Positions 27,601 through 36,949 of a stretch of DNA of 41,944 bases are shown in pieces. The translations under genes were made by a program, and so were the position numbers. Source of the DNA: Bacillota bacterium. GTDB taxonomy: Bacteria > Bacillota > Clostridia > Clostridiales > Clostridiaceae. A model generated the notes under the pieces. That model was not told the DNA's origin. It made no database searches and worked only from the letters and a program-made list of their open reading frames with translations. The stretch lies in NCBI GenBank assembly GCA_023435985.1, contig JAEZKY010000163.1, positions 1-41,944 of the forward strand, given 5' to 3'. The stretch's first letter is position 1; every line of letters starts with the position of its first letter.

Positions 27601-29686
27601 GAAAAATAATTTTATTAAACTCATTTATATTTACAGAATCAAATAAATTAATGAATGTTTTTTCTGAAATTTCATCAGAATTATTTTTTATTTTTACTGT
27701 TGTTACATCATACATACCATTCTTCATTTCTTCAATAAATTGATTATTTTCATTGCTATCGCAATTTCTCAATATTAAACATTTATGATTAATATTTACA
27801 CTATAATTTTCTGTTAAATTATCAGACTCTGCCCATTCATAATTAAAGTATTTATTATCATTAGTATTCTTAAAGTCTACCCAGCATCTTGTTTTATCAA
27901 ATTCATAAACTGGAAGAGTAACTTTATTTAATGATTTATTAGCATAAAATTTATCAAAATTAATATCAGCACCTTTTATATATAGATTACATAAAGAACA
28001 AAGAGTCTCTATATCTTTATTTTTTACTTTTATCAAGTTATCTGCTTCTGCATTTAAGTTCTCCAAGTCATAATAATTAATATTATAATTTGAATAATAT
28101 ATATATTTAGACGATATATTGTTTAAATCATTTTCATGTATATAATTTATCTTATCATAATAATCTTGAATTCCCTTAATAATCAAAATAACTCTAAATT
28201 TGTGATGTGTTCTTCCTGTATTTGCTGTATAACATATATTATCTAATCCAAGCTTTTGAACATCAACATATCGATACTTACTTATTATCTTTCTTAAGGA
28301 ACTTTCGCTATTTGCTGATATAGCAAGGATGCTAAATTTATTGCTATTCTTCACATCATATCTATTTTCATATTCTTCTAGGACTACATGACAGTTTGTA
28401 CCACTCATTCCAAAAGAGCTAACACCTGCTAGTCTTTTACCATTAATTGTTTCCCAATATTTTAGACGGTTATTAACATATACTGGAGACTTATAAAAAG
28501 GAATATTCTTATTAGGTCTTTTAAAATGAATAGTTGGAGGAATCTTTTTATTATTTAATGAGACAATAACCTTTAAAAGCCCAAGTAATCCAGCCACTCC
28601 ATCTAAATGCCCAATATTAGATTTAACTGAACCTATTCCACAAAATTGTTTTTTTTCTGTAAATCTTAAAAAAGCATTATTAATACCTTCTATCTCAATT
28701 GCATCTCCAAGTTTTGTTGCTGTTCCATGTGATTCAATATATGAAATTTCGCTTGGGTCTATATTTGCATTATGCCAAGCATCTACTAATACATTTTCTT
28801 GTGCAATTGGATTAGGTGCTGACAATGACATACATTTTCCATCTTGGTTAACTGAACTTCCCTTTATAATTGCATAGATGTTATCTTTATCTATAACTGC
28901 CTTTTTTAAAGGTTTAATTATTATTGAAATAGCTCCTTCTCCTCCACTGACACCATTTGCTTCATTATCAAATGTTTTTGTTCTATTATCTTTTGATTCT
29001 ACTCCAATTAGTTCCTTCCTTATTGGAATAACATGGACCTGAACTCCTCCAACAATAGACATATCACATTCTTTATGCTTTATAGCTTGACATGCAGTAT
29101 GCAATGCTACTAAAGATGAGGAGCAAGCTGTATTTATTAACATACTAGGACCATTGAGATCTAAAATATATGATATTCTACTTGCAATAACAGGAGCTAA
29201 ATTACCTACGGTAGATAAAGATATTAATTCTGGTTCAGACTTAGAAATTACCTGCTTATACATATTTTCATTGCAATAGCCAACATAAACTCCTGTTTTT
29301 GTTCCTTTTAATTTATTGTTTCCATAACCAGAATCCTCTATTGCTCTCCATGTAGTTTCTAAGAAAATTCTTTGATTTGGATCCATAAGTGAGGCTTCCC
29401 TTGGTGTTAAATTAAAAAATTTATAATCAAATTTATCTATTTCTTCTAAAAAACCACCTTCTTCAATATTGCATTTGTAATCATGTATATATTCTTGAAA
29501 ATCTAATATATCTTTTCTTCTAAGCTCACTAATACGGCTTATTAAATCATCTCCATTAGCAATGTGATTCCAAAATTCATTTAAATCTTTTGAGAATGGT
29601 AAGTTTATACCTATACCAATTATTGCAATATCACTATTTTTATCATGTTTATCTATTTCTTTAACATCAATGAAATCTAATAGCAT
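24674..29686 (-). CDS. Trans-AT hybrid PKS/NRPS: KS-KR-T-C
   Basis: 1670 residues. KS about 17-440 (NTACSSSL, Cys188; SHGTAT, His320; NIGH, His360). No AT follows; only the linker ending LPVYEFDKTRCWV. KR about 836-1090 (GGLGSIG; Ser near 990; Tyr1004 and Asn1008 in YSSAN). Carrier Ser1165 in LGGDSIIAVQ. A condensation domain fills about 1225-1650 and ends the protein. Its active motif is NHIISDE instead of HHxxxDG: the catalytic second His and the Asp remain, but the first His and the Gly are changed. The acyl unit must come from a separate AT, here 35741-36949, probably hydroxymalonyl. One KR reduction would leave a 2,3-dihydroxyacyl chain. With no TE, the terminal C domain may pass the chain to an amine or release it. 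AGGAGA precedes the ATG. Confidence 0.92.
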   Translation of the reverse strand: MLLDFIDVKEIDKHDKNSDIAIIGIGINLPFSKDLNEFWNHIANGDDLISRISELRRKDILDFQEYIHDYKCNIEEGGFLEEIDKFDYKFFNLTPREASLMDPNQRIFLETTWRAIEDSGYGNNKLKGTKTGVYVGYCNENMYKQVISKSEPELISLSTVGNLAPVIASRISYILDLNGPSMLINTACSSSLVALHTACQAIKHKECDMSIVGGVQVHVIPIRKELIGVESKDNRTKTFDNEANGVSGGEGAISIIIKPLKKAVIDKDNIYAIIKGSSVNQDGKCMSLSAPNPIAQENVLVDAWHNANIDPSEISYIESHGTATKLGDAIEIEGINNAFLRFTEKKQFCGIGSVKSNIGHLDGVAGLLGLLKVIVSLNNKKIPPTIHFKRPNKNIPFYKSPVYVNNRLKYWETINGKRLAGVSSFGMSGTNCHVVLEEYENRYDVKNSNKFSILAISANSESSLRKIISKYRYVDVQKLGLDNICYTANTGRTHHKFRVILIIKGIQDYYDKINYIHENDLNNISSKYIYYSNYNINYYDLENLNAEADNLIKVKNKDIETLCSLCNLYIKGADINFDKFYANKSLNKVTLPVYEFDKTRCWVDFKNTNDNKYFNYEWAESDNLTENYSVNINHKCLILRNCDSNENNQFIEEMKNGMYDVTTVKIKNNSDEISEKTFINLFDSVNINEFNKIIFLNNLGNSYETTNYLDFIQRFKNSYYYFYYLSKAIIDRVNNNLELIIVSEYGQKVDNSEKVIIPENAAIYSLGKVLNQEKYKFKCRSLDVDDKTSVKSVITEIESEKCDYLVAYRSDKRYVQRLIDINIKNYTSENYSLKEGSTVVILGGLGSIGREISRYLTYKEKINLVIIGKTRIPNEIYWDNIINANINNNLIDKINYLKMLKLSANSVTYITADICDYNLMQKSINNIVSTFGNISGAINCTGFGIGVQGEKISDMPKEIFDKILESKIYGTWIINNLLNNIKLDFFIVLSSPITMTGGIGIGSYSSANAYIDSLVDLRNLKHEKSFSISLAPWKHTVETVSIDNFNENEHLFKLLTPSDLISSLDTILNTSIEKIIIGKLNLNSYVFDLKDVLPFKISDQLISKRNAFNSDANISSNNTLKHSKKKKISNTLSNIENVILGVYSHILGYKNLRIKDNYYELGGDSIIAVQIANKLTEELELKIDSVEVLKNPILEDLIKIIKSKKVCTKTENKDETINEISKYKASSAQKRLFLINQNKNVGTSWNITYLMKFIGKLNIKKLESTFNELIERHEILRTNIIMQDGTIYQKIKDKIEFKISILEGNIDLEDIIKKNSEDVYDISNDILFRVTIIEKSEDLNIMLFDINHIISDEISMDIIMNELSKIYNNEELPEMKIQYKDYSEWQNNNLESGDINNQQKYWMDIFKGKIDKIEFPLDYKRPLEKSFHASTLYFECDLSISKKVNNIITQENITLNWFLLSILFIALSKYCSKEEFVINMPIYGRKFPGSEILIGMFVNVLPIKNNVSGNKTYIEFLNDVKKSVIDAYENQDYPYEELLKHLKYTSTNGQDPLSDICFNMHKKLIQEVEFSKDINMEPIYLQSHNTNQDLMLEVYEDKHIIKGSFLYCDKLFKESTIKNFMDLYKFIIEQVLNNTNIYLKDIRTIHPDKLKQVVDSFNDNLFSDMEMKKL

Positions 29687-29699
29687 TACATTTTCTCCT

Positions 29700-32072
29700 T
29701 TAATATATATTGCATATTTTAATTAATACATTATTGAATGTTAAGCTAAATTTTTTAATCATTTCTTCATCAACTTTGCTTAAGTTATACTCAATTGTAA
29801 ATTTAAAATCAGATGTACTATTATCTAGTCTTAAAATGATATCACATAGATTTGATACTGATTGATTTATATATTCTTCATACATAACAACAATATCTTT
29901 TTCATAGTTTTCGAGTACAGATTCTAACTTATCTATACTAATAGAATATTTACTTTCTTTCACTAAATTAAATATTTCGCTAAAAGTATTACATGTATTA
30001 AAATCTATATCTACTACTTCTACTTTAGATTTCTTATCAATTAATAAGCTAAGTAAATTAGTATTATACAATTTTGCTATTACTGCTGCATATACGCTTT
30101 CAAAAAACTGATTAGAAGTAATTGATTCTGCAGCACAAATTTTATCAATTTTTTCTGGTGTTGCATCGCTAATAGTTAAGTTTAGATATTCTTTATTTTT
30201 ATTGATAGAACCATTCCCGTGAATAAAATTCATATGAAATTCATTTGCATCATTTATTTTGCTATCAATGTAACTAGATATATTGTGAATAGTAGTATAC
30301 TTAAATAAGTCTGGTACAGTTAAAACATCAGGGTATACTTTATCTATTTCTGAATAAGCTTCCATAATAAGCATAGAATTGCCACCTAAATTAAAGAAAT
30401 TATCGTTTCTACCAATTTCATTTTTATTTAAAATCTTTGTCCAAATCTCAGATATATTATTTTCAATTTCTGTATTTGAACTATTTCTTAGGTTATTTTG
30501 AGTATTTAATTTTTTAAATTCATATAATTTTGTTATATCAGCTTTCCCATTTGCATTAGTTGGGAATTTATCTATTTTATACAAATCAGATGGTATCATA
30601 TAAAAAGGTAACTTTTTAGATATTGTATCTAATATTTGATTGATGTTTAATTCATGCTCTGATGTTACATATGCATCTAAATATTTAAATCCAGAATCAT
30701 TTGTTTCACATAATATTTCAATCTCATCTATTTGTGAATTTTCTAGTATAACCTTCTTTATTTCCTCAATTTCAACCCTATGACCATTTATTTTTATTTG
30801 ATTATCTTCTCTACCAATATATTTCAAATTACCATCATCAAGTAATTGAACAATATCACCAGTTCTATATATAACATCATTTTTTATGAATGGATTATTT
30901 ATAAACTTTTTCATTGTTAATTCGTTATTATTTATATAACCATTGCTTAATCCAATCCCAGATATGCAAAGTTCTCCTCGAATAGTTTCTGTAATTTCAT
31001 CTACTCTTTTTGTTAAAATATAAATTATATTTTTAGACATTACTGTTCCTATTACATCAACTGTATCTTCTGTAATTCCAATATAACTTGTAGTAGCAAC
31101 ACTATTTTCGGTCGGTCCATATTCATTAATTAATAATGTATTTTTTGCTTTTATATTGCTCAATTTAATTAAGCTACTAGTTGCTTTTTCTCCTGCAAGT
31201 ACTACTGTTTTTAATGATGTTAATGAACCTTCTTCACTATTATTTAAAATTTCTTTATACATTAAGGGTACTATACTCATACTAGTAATTTGTTTTTTAT
31301 TAATTAAATTCGAAATATACTTAAAATCTCTCCACTTTTCAAATACTGGTAACACTAGTGTAGCACCATTTAATAATGCTGTATAAAAATTACTTAAGAA
31401 TCCATCAAAAGATATAGATATTAGTTGAAGAATTTTATCTTCTTTAGTTATATTGTATTTATTACTTCTCCATTCTATATAATTACTTATACCAATATCT
31501 TCTACATTAATTCCTTTTGGTCTACCTGTTGTTCCTGATGTATATATGACACACAAAGTATCTTGATTGTTTAAATTATATAAATTACTATATATATCTG
31601 AATTAACGTTATTTAAATCTTCTGTATATATATTAGTTACATCCTTATAATTTTTAGCTAAGTTCTTTTCAACAATTATAAATTTTATATCACAATCAGT
31701 TAATATATAATTAATTCTTTCATCTGGATATATTGGATCTATAGGAACATATGTTAAACCAAGTTTTAATAAGGCAATTAAAGATATAACTAAATCCTCT
31801 GAATAATTCATTAATACACCAACTGTTGATGTTGTATTGTCAATTCTTTTCTGAATTTCAACAGCAAAATTATTACTTCTAGTACTTAGTTCGTTATAAC
31901 TTAATGTATTATCTCCTATTTCTAAAGCTGTATTATTAGGTGTTAACTTAACTTGTTTTTCAAATAATTCTCTTAAACTTATATTACTCTCATTATAATA
32001 ATCGTTAGGTAACTTTATTAATATTCCATTTTCTTTAGTCACTTCATTATGTATTTTATATTCTTCTAACAT
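29700..32072 (-). CDS. NRPS A-T protein with a truncated condensation half-domain
   Basis: 790 residues. The adenylation domain about 35-515 holds CVIYTSGTTGRPKG, NEYGPTE, YRTGD and NANGK (Lys510). The specificity residues I read by aligning to GrsA are D223, G224, S227, S266, V291, A293, E317, V325, A326, K510 (DGSSVAEVAK). This resembles fengycin-type Tyr codes (DGTLTAEVAK) more than others I know, so an aromatic residue is possible, with low certainty. The carrier site is LGGNSMLI (Ser566; Asn for the usual Asp). About 600-790 looks like only the C-terminal half of a condensation domain, with no HHxxxDG. A free C domain is encoded upstream, and the PKS follows after 13 nt. Confidence 0.88.
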   Translation of the reverse strand: MLEEYKIHNEVTKENGILIKLPNDYYNESNISLRELFEKQVKLTPNNTALEIGDNTLSYNELSTRSNNFAVEIQKRIDNTTSTVGVLMNYSEDLVISLIALLKLGLTYVPIDPIYPDERINYILTDCDIKFIIVEKNLAKNYKDVTNIYTEDLNNVNSDIYSNLYNLNNQDTLCVIYTSGTTGRPKGINVEDIGISNYIEWRSNKYNITKEDKILQLISISFDGFLSNFYTALLNGATLVLPVFEKWRDFKYISNLINKKQITSMSIVPLMYKEILNNSEEGSLTSLKTVVLAGEKATSSLIKLSNIKAKNTLLINEYGPTENSVATTSYIGITEDTVDVIGTVMSKNIIYILTKRVDEITETIRGELCISGIGLSNGYINNNELTMKKFINNPFIKNDVIYRTGDIVQLLDDGNLKYIGREDNQIKINGHRVEIEEIKKVILENSQIDEIEILCETNDSGFKYLDAYVTSEHELNINQILDTISKKLPFYMIPSDLYKIDKFPTNANGKADITKLYEFKKLNTQNNLRNSSNTEIENNISEIWTKILNKNEIGRNDNFFNLGGNSMLIMEAYSEIDKVYPDVLTVPDLFKYTTIHNISSYIDSKINDANEFHMNFIHGNGSINKNKEYLNLTISDATPEKIDKICAAESITSNQFFESVYAAVIAKLYNTNLLSLLIDKKSKVEVVDIDFNTCNTFSEIFNLVKESKYSISIDKLESVLENYEKDIVVMYEEYINQSVSNLCDIILRLDNSTSDFKFTIEYNLSKVDEEMIKKFSLTFNNVLIKICNIY

Positions 32073-32099
32073 AATTAATCCCCTTTCTAATACCTTAAT

Positions 32100-33245
32100 C
32101 TACAAAATATCGTTTAATAAAAGTTTTGATGAAGCTTTGTTTTCGTTTTTTATAATATTTGACATATTTATAAATTTGTCATATTGCTTATAAAACTTAT
32201 AGCCACTTTTAAACTTAGCTTGAATTGCATCATAATCAAAATTTTTTTTCATATATGAATTGCAATAATGGCATTTAGTACACTCATTTTTACAGAAATC
32301 TCTATTTTTATAATATACATCGACAAATCCATCGAGCTTTCTATTATCTATATATGGCAAAAATGAATTGTTAGGCATAAACATGTCTAATAGTTTAAGT
32401 AGATTTCCATCAAATCTTTCTTGCATATATACTTCTAATGTTCTTAATGCATCTCCATTTTTAACCGCTTGTCTCCCTTGAATTTTGAAATAATGAATTC
32501 CTATTGAAGTATAGTATTTTAAGTCTTCTGGTCTTATCCAACACATTTTTAATATGTTTTCAGGTGATTCAAGCACCTTCATAATGCACCTATGTGAATA
32601 ATAACCGCCCTTTGGATCTGAATCACCGCAATCATGAGATGTTTGATTATAATGGAATGTTCTATAAATACAATACTTATTACATATTGCATTAACTATT
32701 ACTTCCACTTTATCACCAGATACATCCACAATAGATTGAAGTTTATTGAAGTCTTTATTTATAGCCTCTTTAACTACAATTCTATCTACTCCCATTTTTA
32801 AATAAGACATAGCCTTATTTGCATTATCAACTGAACATAATGTAGATGTTTTTATTTTAAAATCAATGTCATTTAATTTTATCAATTCTATTAGTGATGG
32901 CATTGCTACTGTTAAATCTCTAACTCCTGCATTATATAAATCTTTCAAGAAACTAACAATTTCTCGAGCTCCTTCATCAGAAAACTCTTGATTTGATAAA
33001 CAAGTACTATTTAATGTATAGTTAAAGCCTATTCCTCTTTCCGCAGAATAATTAATAAAATCTGATAACTCTTTTAAATCAATCTGTGGAATTAAATTAT
33101 ATGCTCTACCTGAACCAATTTTATTACCTATTGTAATTTGTCCATAAGTCTCTATTACTTTTGAATCAGGATATTTTTCATTTAATTTTAAGTATTTATC
33201 AATTGTCTCCTTTTTAAAATCTGATGGCATTACAAAATATTTCAT
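32100..33245 (-). CDS. U32-family iron-sulfur protein (copy 2)
   Basis: 381 residues, about half identical to the protein encoded just upstream. The barrel-like U32 fold is recognised from VIETYGQITIG and WIRPEDLKYY..GIHYFKIQGR. Conserved Cys are at about 188, 192, 206 and 220, and a second group, CxxxCxxCxxC, at 318-328. These spacings suggest one or two Fe-S clusters. U32 proteins were named peptidases, but UbiU, UbiV, RlhA and TrhP are O2-independent hydroxylases or act in hydroxylation. Its position in an anaerobe's NRPS/PKS operon suggests anaerobic hydroxylation of an intermediate, perhaps as a heterodimer with its neighbour. Function is inference. GAGGAG precedes the ATG. Confidence 0.8.
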   Translation of the reverse strand: MKYFVMPSDFKKETIDKYLKLNEKYPDSKVIETYGQITIGNKIGSGRAYNLIPQIDLKELSDFINYSAERGIGFNYTLNSTCLSNQEFSDEGAREIVSFLKDLYNAGVRDLTVAMPSLIELIKLNDIDFKIKTSTLCSVDNANKAMSYLKMGVDRIVVKEAINKDFNKLQSIVDVSGDKVEVIVNAICNKYCIYRTFHYNQTSHDCGDSDPKGGYYSHRCIMKVLESPENILKMCWIRPEDLKYYTSIGIHYFKIQGRQAVKNGDALRTLEVYMQERFDGNLLKLLDMFMPNNSFLPYIDNRKLDGFVDVYYKNRDFCKNECTKCHYCNSYMKKNFDYDAIQAKFKSGYKFYKQYDKFINMSNIIKNENKASSKLLLNDIL

Positions 33246-33277
33246 AACTATTTACTCCTCATATTAATTATTATTTA

Positions 33278-34411
33278 CTATAAAAATATATCTTTTAGTG
33301 AAATTTCCTTTTTACTTTCTTTTACAAATTTTGAATACTTATCATATTCACTATAAAAAGATAATGCTTTCTGATTAATCTCTTCAACTTTAGCTATATC
33401 CATACTTTTTCTCATATAGGTATCACAATATTTACACTTTTCACAAATATCTTTACAAAAAGATGAATTTTCTACAAATGGTTTTATAAATCCATCTAAT
33501 TTTTTATTATCAACGTAGGGATTGAATGAATTATATGGAGCAAAAATTGTGATTAAATTAAATAAATTACCTTCATATTCTTCTTGAAAATATGCTTCTA
33601 CCATTTTGGGTAAATTGCCATAACAAACATTTTGTCTCCCTTGAATTTTATAATGTCGTATTCCAATTGCGTAGTAATACTTTAAATCCTCAGGTCTAAT
33701 CCAATTAACTCTCATTAGATTTCTAACTTTTCCAGCTCTCTGCATAGAACATCTATTAAAATAATAATCTTTTACTGAATTGTTACTTCCTTCACAACTA
33801 TGCGATTCATGATTGTAATGAAACATTTTATATGCACAATTCTTTAAACACATATTATTTATTATTATTTCAACACCATCTCCAAATACCTGTGCAATAT
33901 TTTTTAACTTTTCAAAGTCTCTTGTTATATCCGGGTCTGGTACAACTCTCTTTGCTCCTAATTCTTTATAAAATAAAGCTTTTGATGGAGACATTACTTC
34001 ACATATAGCAGAAGTTTTAATATTGAATTTTTTCCCATTGGCATTTATTAATTCCATAATAGCTGGTGTTGTAACTGTTAAATCTTCAATACCTATTTGT
34101 TCCAAATTATCAATGAGTTGTAATATTTCATTTCTACCTTTTTCCGTAAACTCATGATTACCTAAGCATGAAGCATTCAATGTGTAATTGAATTTTATTC
34201 CTCTTTCTAATGAATATTTAACGTAATCTTCTAATTGATTAATATCGGCCTTAGGTAACGTATCTATTACCCTACCTGAATTGATAAAATTCCCGATAGT
34301 AACTTGTCCATAAGTTTCTATAACCTTACAATCTGTGTATTTCTTATTTAATTCATATAACTTATTTATAGTTTCTTTTTTAAAATCAGATGGTACACTA
34401 AATAATTTCAT
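33278..34411 (-). CDS. U32-family iron-sulfur protein (copy 1)
   Basis: 377 residues from the ATG at 34411, chosen because GGGAG is 8 nt upstream; a TTG at 34426 is weaker. The same family blocks as in copy 2 are present (VIETYGQVTIG; WIRPEDLKYYYAIGIRHYKIQGR). Cys are at 188, 192, 206 and 221 and in CKDICEKCKYC (319-329). The eight Cys positions match copy 2 almost exactly, so both proteins probably bind clusters. The tandem order, 32-nt gap and sequence divergence would suit a two-protein complex like UbiU-UbiV. The alternative is a peptidase-like or sulfur-handling role. Confidence 0.8.
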   Translation of the reverse strand: MKLFSVPSDFKKETINKLYELNKKYTDCKVIETYGQVTIGNFINSGRVIDTLPKADINQLEDYVKYSLERGIKFNYTLNASCLGNHEFTEKGRNEILQLIDNLEQIGIEDLTVTTPAIMELINANGKKFNIKTSAICEVMSPSKALFYKELGAKRVVPDPDITRDFEKLKNIAQVFGDGVEIIINNMCLKNCAYKMFHYNHESHSCEGSNNSVKDYYFNRCSMQRAGKVRNLMRVNWIRPEDLKYYYAIGIRHYKIQGRQNVCYGNLPKMVEAYFQEEYEGNLFNLITIFAPYNSFNPYVDNKKLDGFIKPFVENSSFCKDICEKCKYCDTYMRKSMDIAKVEEINQKALSFYSEYDKYSKFVKESKKEISLKDIFL

Positions 34412-34434
34412 AACATCATCTCCCAATTACATGT

Positions 34435-35715
34435 TTAATCATTTTTGACTAATAAATTTTCCAATATATTTACATACATTTCCATTATTTTTATTATTTG
34501 TTCTTTGTTAAATTGAGATAATATAAAATTGATATCAATCTCCATATGATCAAAAACTCTAACACTTATAACCAAAGGTAACCCAACTTGATAATTTCTT
34601 TTTATCAGATCTATATTTATATTTTTCTTATTATTTATTAACTCCGAATCAACCGGATAGTTTTGGATAACAAAAACTGAGTTATATAATGCAGAACCAT
34701 ATGGTAAGTTACTATATTGTAGGATTTCAGAAAATGATGTATGTTGAAATTGCTGAAGTTGAATGACCTCTTGATTAACAGTTTGTATTAAATCCTTTAT
34801 TTTATATTTATCTCTAAAATTTATTCTTAAAGGTATAGTATTAATAAAAAGTCCTATCGTGCTCTCAATCCCCCTTATAGATGGTTCTCTACCAGATAAG
34901 GTTATTCCTAAAATAACATCATCATTATGATAATATTTATTTAGAAATATGCCCCATGCTGCATATAAGAAACTGGCAAATGTTACATTATGTTTAGCAA
35001 CATATTCCTTAGTTCTTTTATATAATGAATCATCAACAATTTTTGTAATATATTCTTCTTCACTTCTTTCTGGCTTAATAGATGAATTATCCTGTACTTT
35101 AAAATCCTTTAAATAACGTTGCCAAAATAGCTTTTCCTCTTCCTTATCTATTGAATTCTGAAATTTCACAAACTCTTTAAATTTACATTTATTAATTGAT
35201 AATTTAGTATCATCATTGTTGAGCAGTATGTCATATTGGTCAATAACTTCCTTAAGAAGTATAGCAGTGCTCCATCCATCCATTATTATGTGATGGTTTG
35301 TAATTATTAGTTCATATTCATTTTCATCAATTTTACAAATAACTATATTTATTAAATCATTTGTTAGATTGATTTTTTTTCTTGCCATAAGACTAAGCAT
35401 TTTTAATTTACGTTCTTTATTCTCGCTACTTAAATTGAGTCTAACAAAGTCTAAAGTTTTCTTTTTTAATATTATTTGTACTGGTTTTCTTAACTTTTCC
35501 CATCTAAACACTGCTCTTAACATTTCATTTGAAGAAACTACATCTTTGAATGCTTTTTCTAAAATTTCAGTATTTAAATTTCCATATACTTTAAAAATAT
35601 TTTGCTCATTGTATACATAGCTATCTTTATTAACTAAAAAGTTAAATAACATTGACATTTGCATTGATGTTAAACCAAATATATCTTCTATATTTTCTAC
35701 ATCTATCTTATTCAT
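34435..35715 (-). CDS. Free-standing NRPS condensation domain
   Basis: 426 residues, a full condensation domain and nothing else. The active motif is NHHIIMDGWS (141-147, HHxxxDG). Other elements are LGITLSGREPSIRGIESTIGLFINTIPLR and the C-terminal NSVFVIQNYP. It most likely joins the D-Asn intermediate from the C-A-T-E protein to the amino acid held by the A-T protein, which lacks a complete C domain of its own. It would then need to accept a D-configured donor. GGGAG lies 10 nt before the ATG. It follows the AT gene with a 25-nt gap. Confidence 0.88.
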   Translation of the reverse strand: MNKIDVENIEDIFGLTSMQMSMLFNFLVNKDSYVYNEQNIFKVYGNLNTEILEKAFKDVVSSNEMLRAVFRWEKLRKPVQIILKKKTLDFVRLNLSSENKERKLKMLSLMARKKINLTNDLINIVICKIDENEYELIITNHHIIMDGWSTAILLKEVIDQYDILLNNDDTKLSINKCKFKEFVKFQNSIDKEEEKLFWQRYLKDFKVQDNSSIKPERSEEEYITKIVDDSLYKRTKEYVAKHNVTFASFLYAAWGIFLNKYYHNDDVILGITLSGREPSIRGIESTIGLFINTIPLRINFRDKYKIKDLIQTVNQEVIQLQQFQHTSFSEILQYSNLPYGSALYNSVFVIQNYPVDSELINNKKNINIDLIKRNYQVGLPLVISVRVFDHMEIDINFILSQFNKEQIIKIMEMYVNILENLLVKND

Positions 35716-35740
35716 AAGCTATCTACTCCCAAACTTATAT

Positions 35741-36949
35741 TTAGATATTACAATTAACAATTAATGGAATATCCATAATAGAATCTATTAACCTATTTTG
35801 CTCAGTATTTGAAATCCCCTTTACTGTTAGTATCTTTCTTAATAATTTTAGAACTTCATAAATACAACTTTTAGTTATAGGTAAATTCCCTTCATCTATA
35901 TTTCTTTGAATTTGGTCTATTCTTTTATATGAATTTTTGAAAATAGAATACTCTTCAATGCTAAAATCAGAACTTTTTGTTGTGATTGCTAGCATCAGAC
36001 ATCTTTCTATTATTTTTGAATCTTGCAAATTAGAAAAGTTATCTTTAATTTCTCGAAAATCATCTTTATCCTCAAAAGAAAACGACTTTATGTGCGGTTT
36101 ATTCATTCTAGTTAAATTTGTTAATACAGAATTACTTCCAAGTTCTATAACTGTATCAATACCTAAGTCCTCAATATAATCCATACTCTTTTGCCACTGT
36201 ACAGGATGTACTAATTGATTAGTTAAATTACTTATTATATCATTTTTTTGATATCTGTAAGGTAAAGCAGTAAAATTGCTAATCACATCAAAATCCCCTC
36301 TATTAAATTGATATTTAATTAATTCAATTTTAAAATCTTTTATTATTGGATTTATCATCTTGCAATGCATTGGAGGACTTGTTATTAGAGGAGTAACTCT
36401 ACCTCCCTTATCTATAATCCTTTTCTCTACATCTATTACATCTTGTTCTTCACCTGAAATTGCAAACTGTTTTATTGCATTAAAACATGATATTTCAACA
36501 GTTTTTGTACATATTTCTCGCAATGTACTTTCATTTATTCCTTGGATAATATCCATTATTCCTGCTGATATCGCTTTATTGCTCTTAATTAAATCACCTC
36601 TTTTTTCAACAATTTTTAATGCATCTTTAAAAGCAATAACTCCGCTGCACGTTAAAGCAGAAAACTCACCTAAGCTATGACCTAATCCAACAGTTATTTT
36701 TGCATCAATAAGTTTTTCAAAACATTTATAATTAGCAAAACTAACAGTTAAAATTGCAGGAAATAGAATGTTTATTTGTGATAGTTTATTAATGCTTCCT
36801 TCAAAACATATACTCCTTAAATCATATCCTAGAATATCATTAGCTTCCTCAAATACATCTTTTGCCTCTTGAAAGTTATCATATAGTGTTTTTCCCATTC
36901 CAATATGCTGAGATCCCTGTCCTGGAAAAACAAGTGCTAATCTTTTCAT
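35741..36949 (-). CDS. Discrete (trans-acting) acyltransferase
   Basis: 402 residues. The FabD-like domain about 1-300 has FPGQGSQ at the start, the nucleophile Ser92 in GLGHSLGEFSAL, and an Arg in VEKRGDLI that in malonyl transferases binds the free carboxylate. It fits the lack of an AT in the KS-KR-T-C synthase. It may transfer hydroxymalonyl from the FkbJ-like ACP, as trans-ATs do in zwittermicin. An extension of about 100 residues after the AT fold is not obviously a known domain. It overlaps the NRPS gene stop by 4 bp (ATGA), so the two are translationally coupled. Confidence 0.9.
   Translation of the reverse strand: MKRLALVFPGQGSQHIGMGKTLYDNFQEAKDVFEEANDILGYDLRSICFEGSINKLSQINILFPAILTVSFANYKCFEKLIDAKITVGLGHSLGEFSALTCSGVIAFKDALKIVEKRGDLIKSNKAISAGIMDIIQGINESTLREICTKTVEISCFNAIKQFAISGEEQDVIDVEKRIIDKGGRVTPLITSPPMHCKMINPIIKDFKIELIKYQFNRGDFDVISNFTALPYRYQKNDIISNLTNQLVHPVQWQKSMDYIEDLGIDTVIELGSNSVLTNLTRMNKPHIKSFSFEDKDDFREIKDNFSNLQDSKIIERCLMLAITTKSSDFSIEEYSIFKNSYKRIDQIQRNIDEGNLPITKSCIYEVLKLLRKILTVKGISNTEQNRLIDSIMDIPLIVNCNI

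Noticed and set aside
32100..34411. Calling the U32 proteins collagenase-like peptidases
   Set aside because: The family name is historic. The Cys pattern and the absence of a demonstrable protease active site favour Fe-S proteins.
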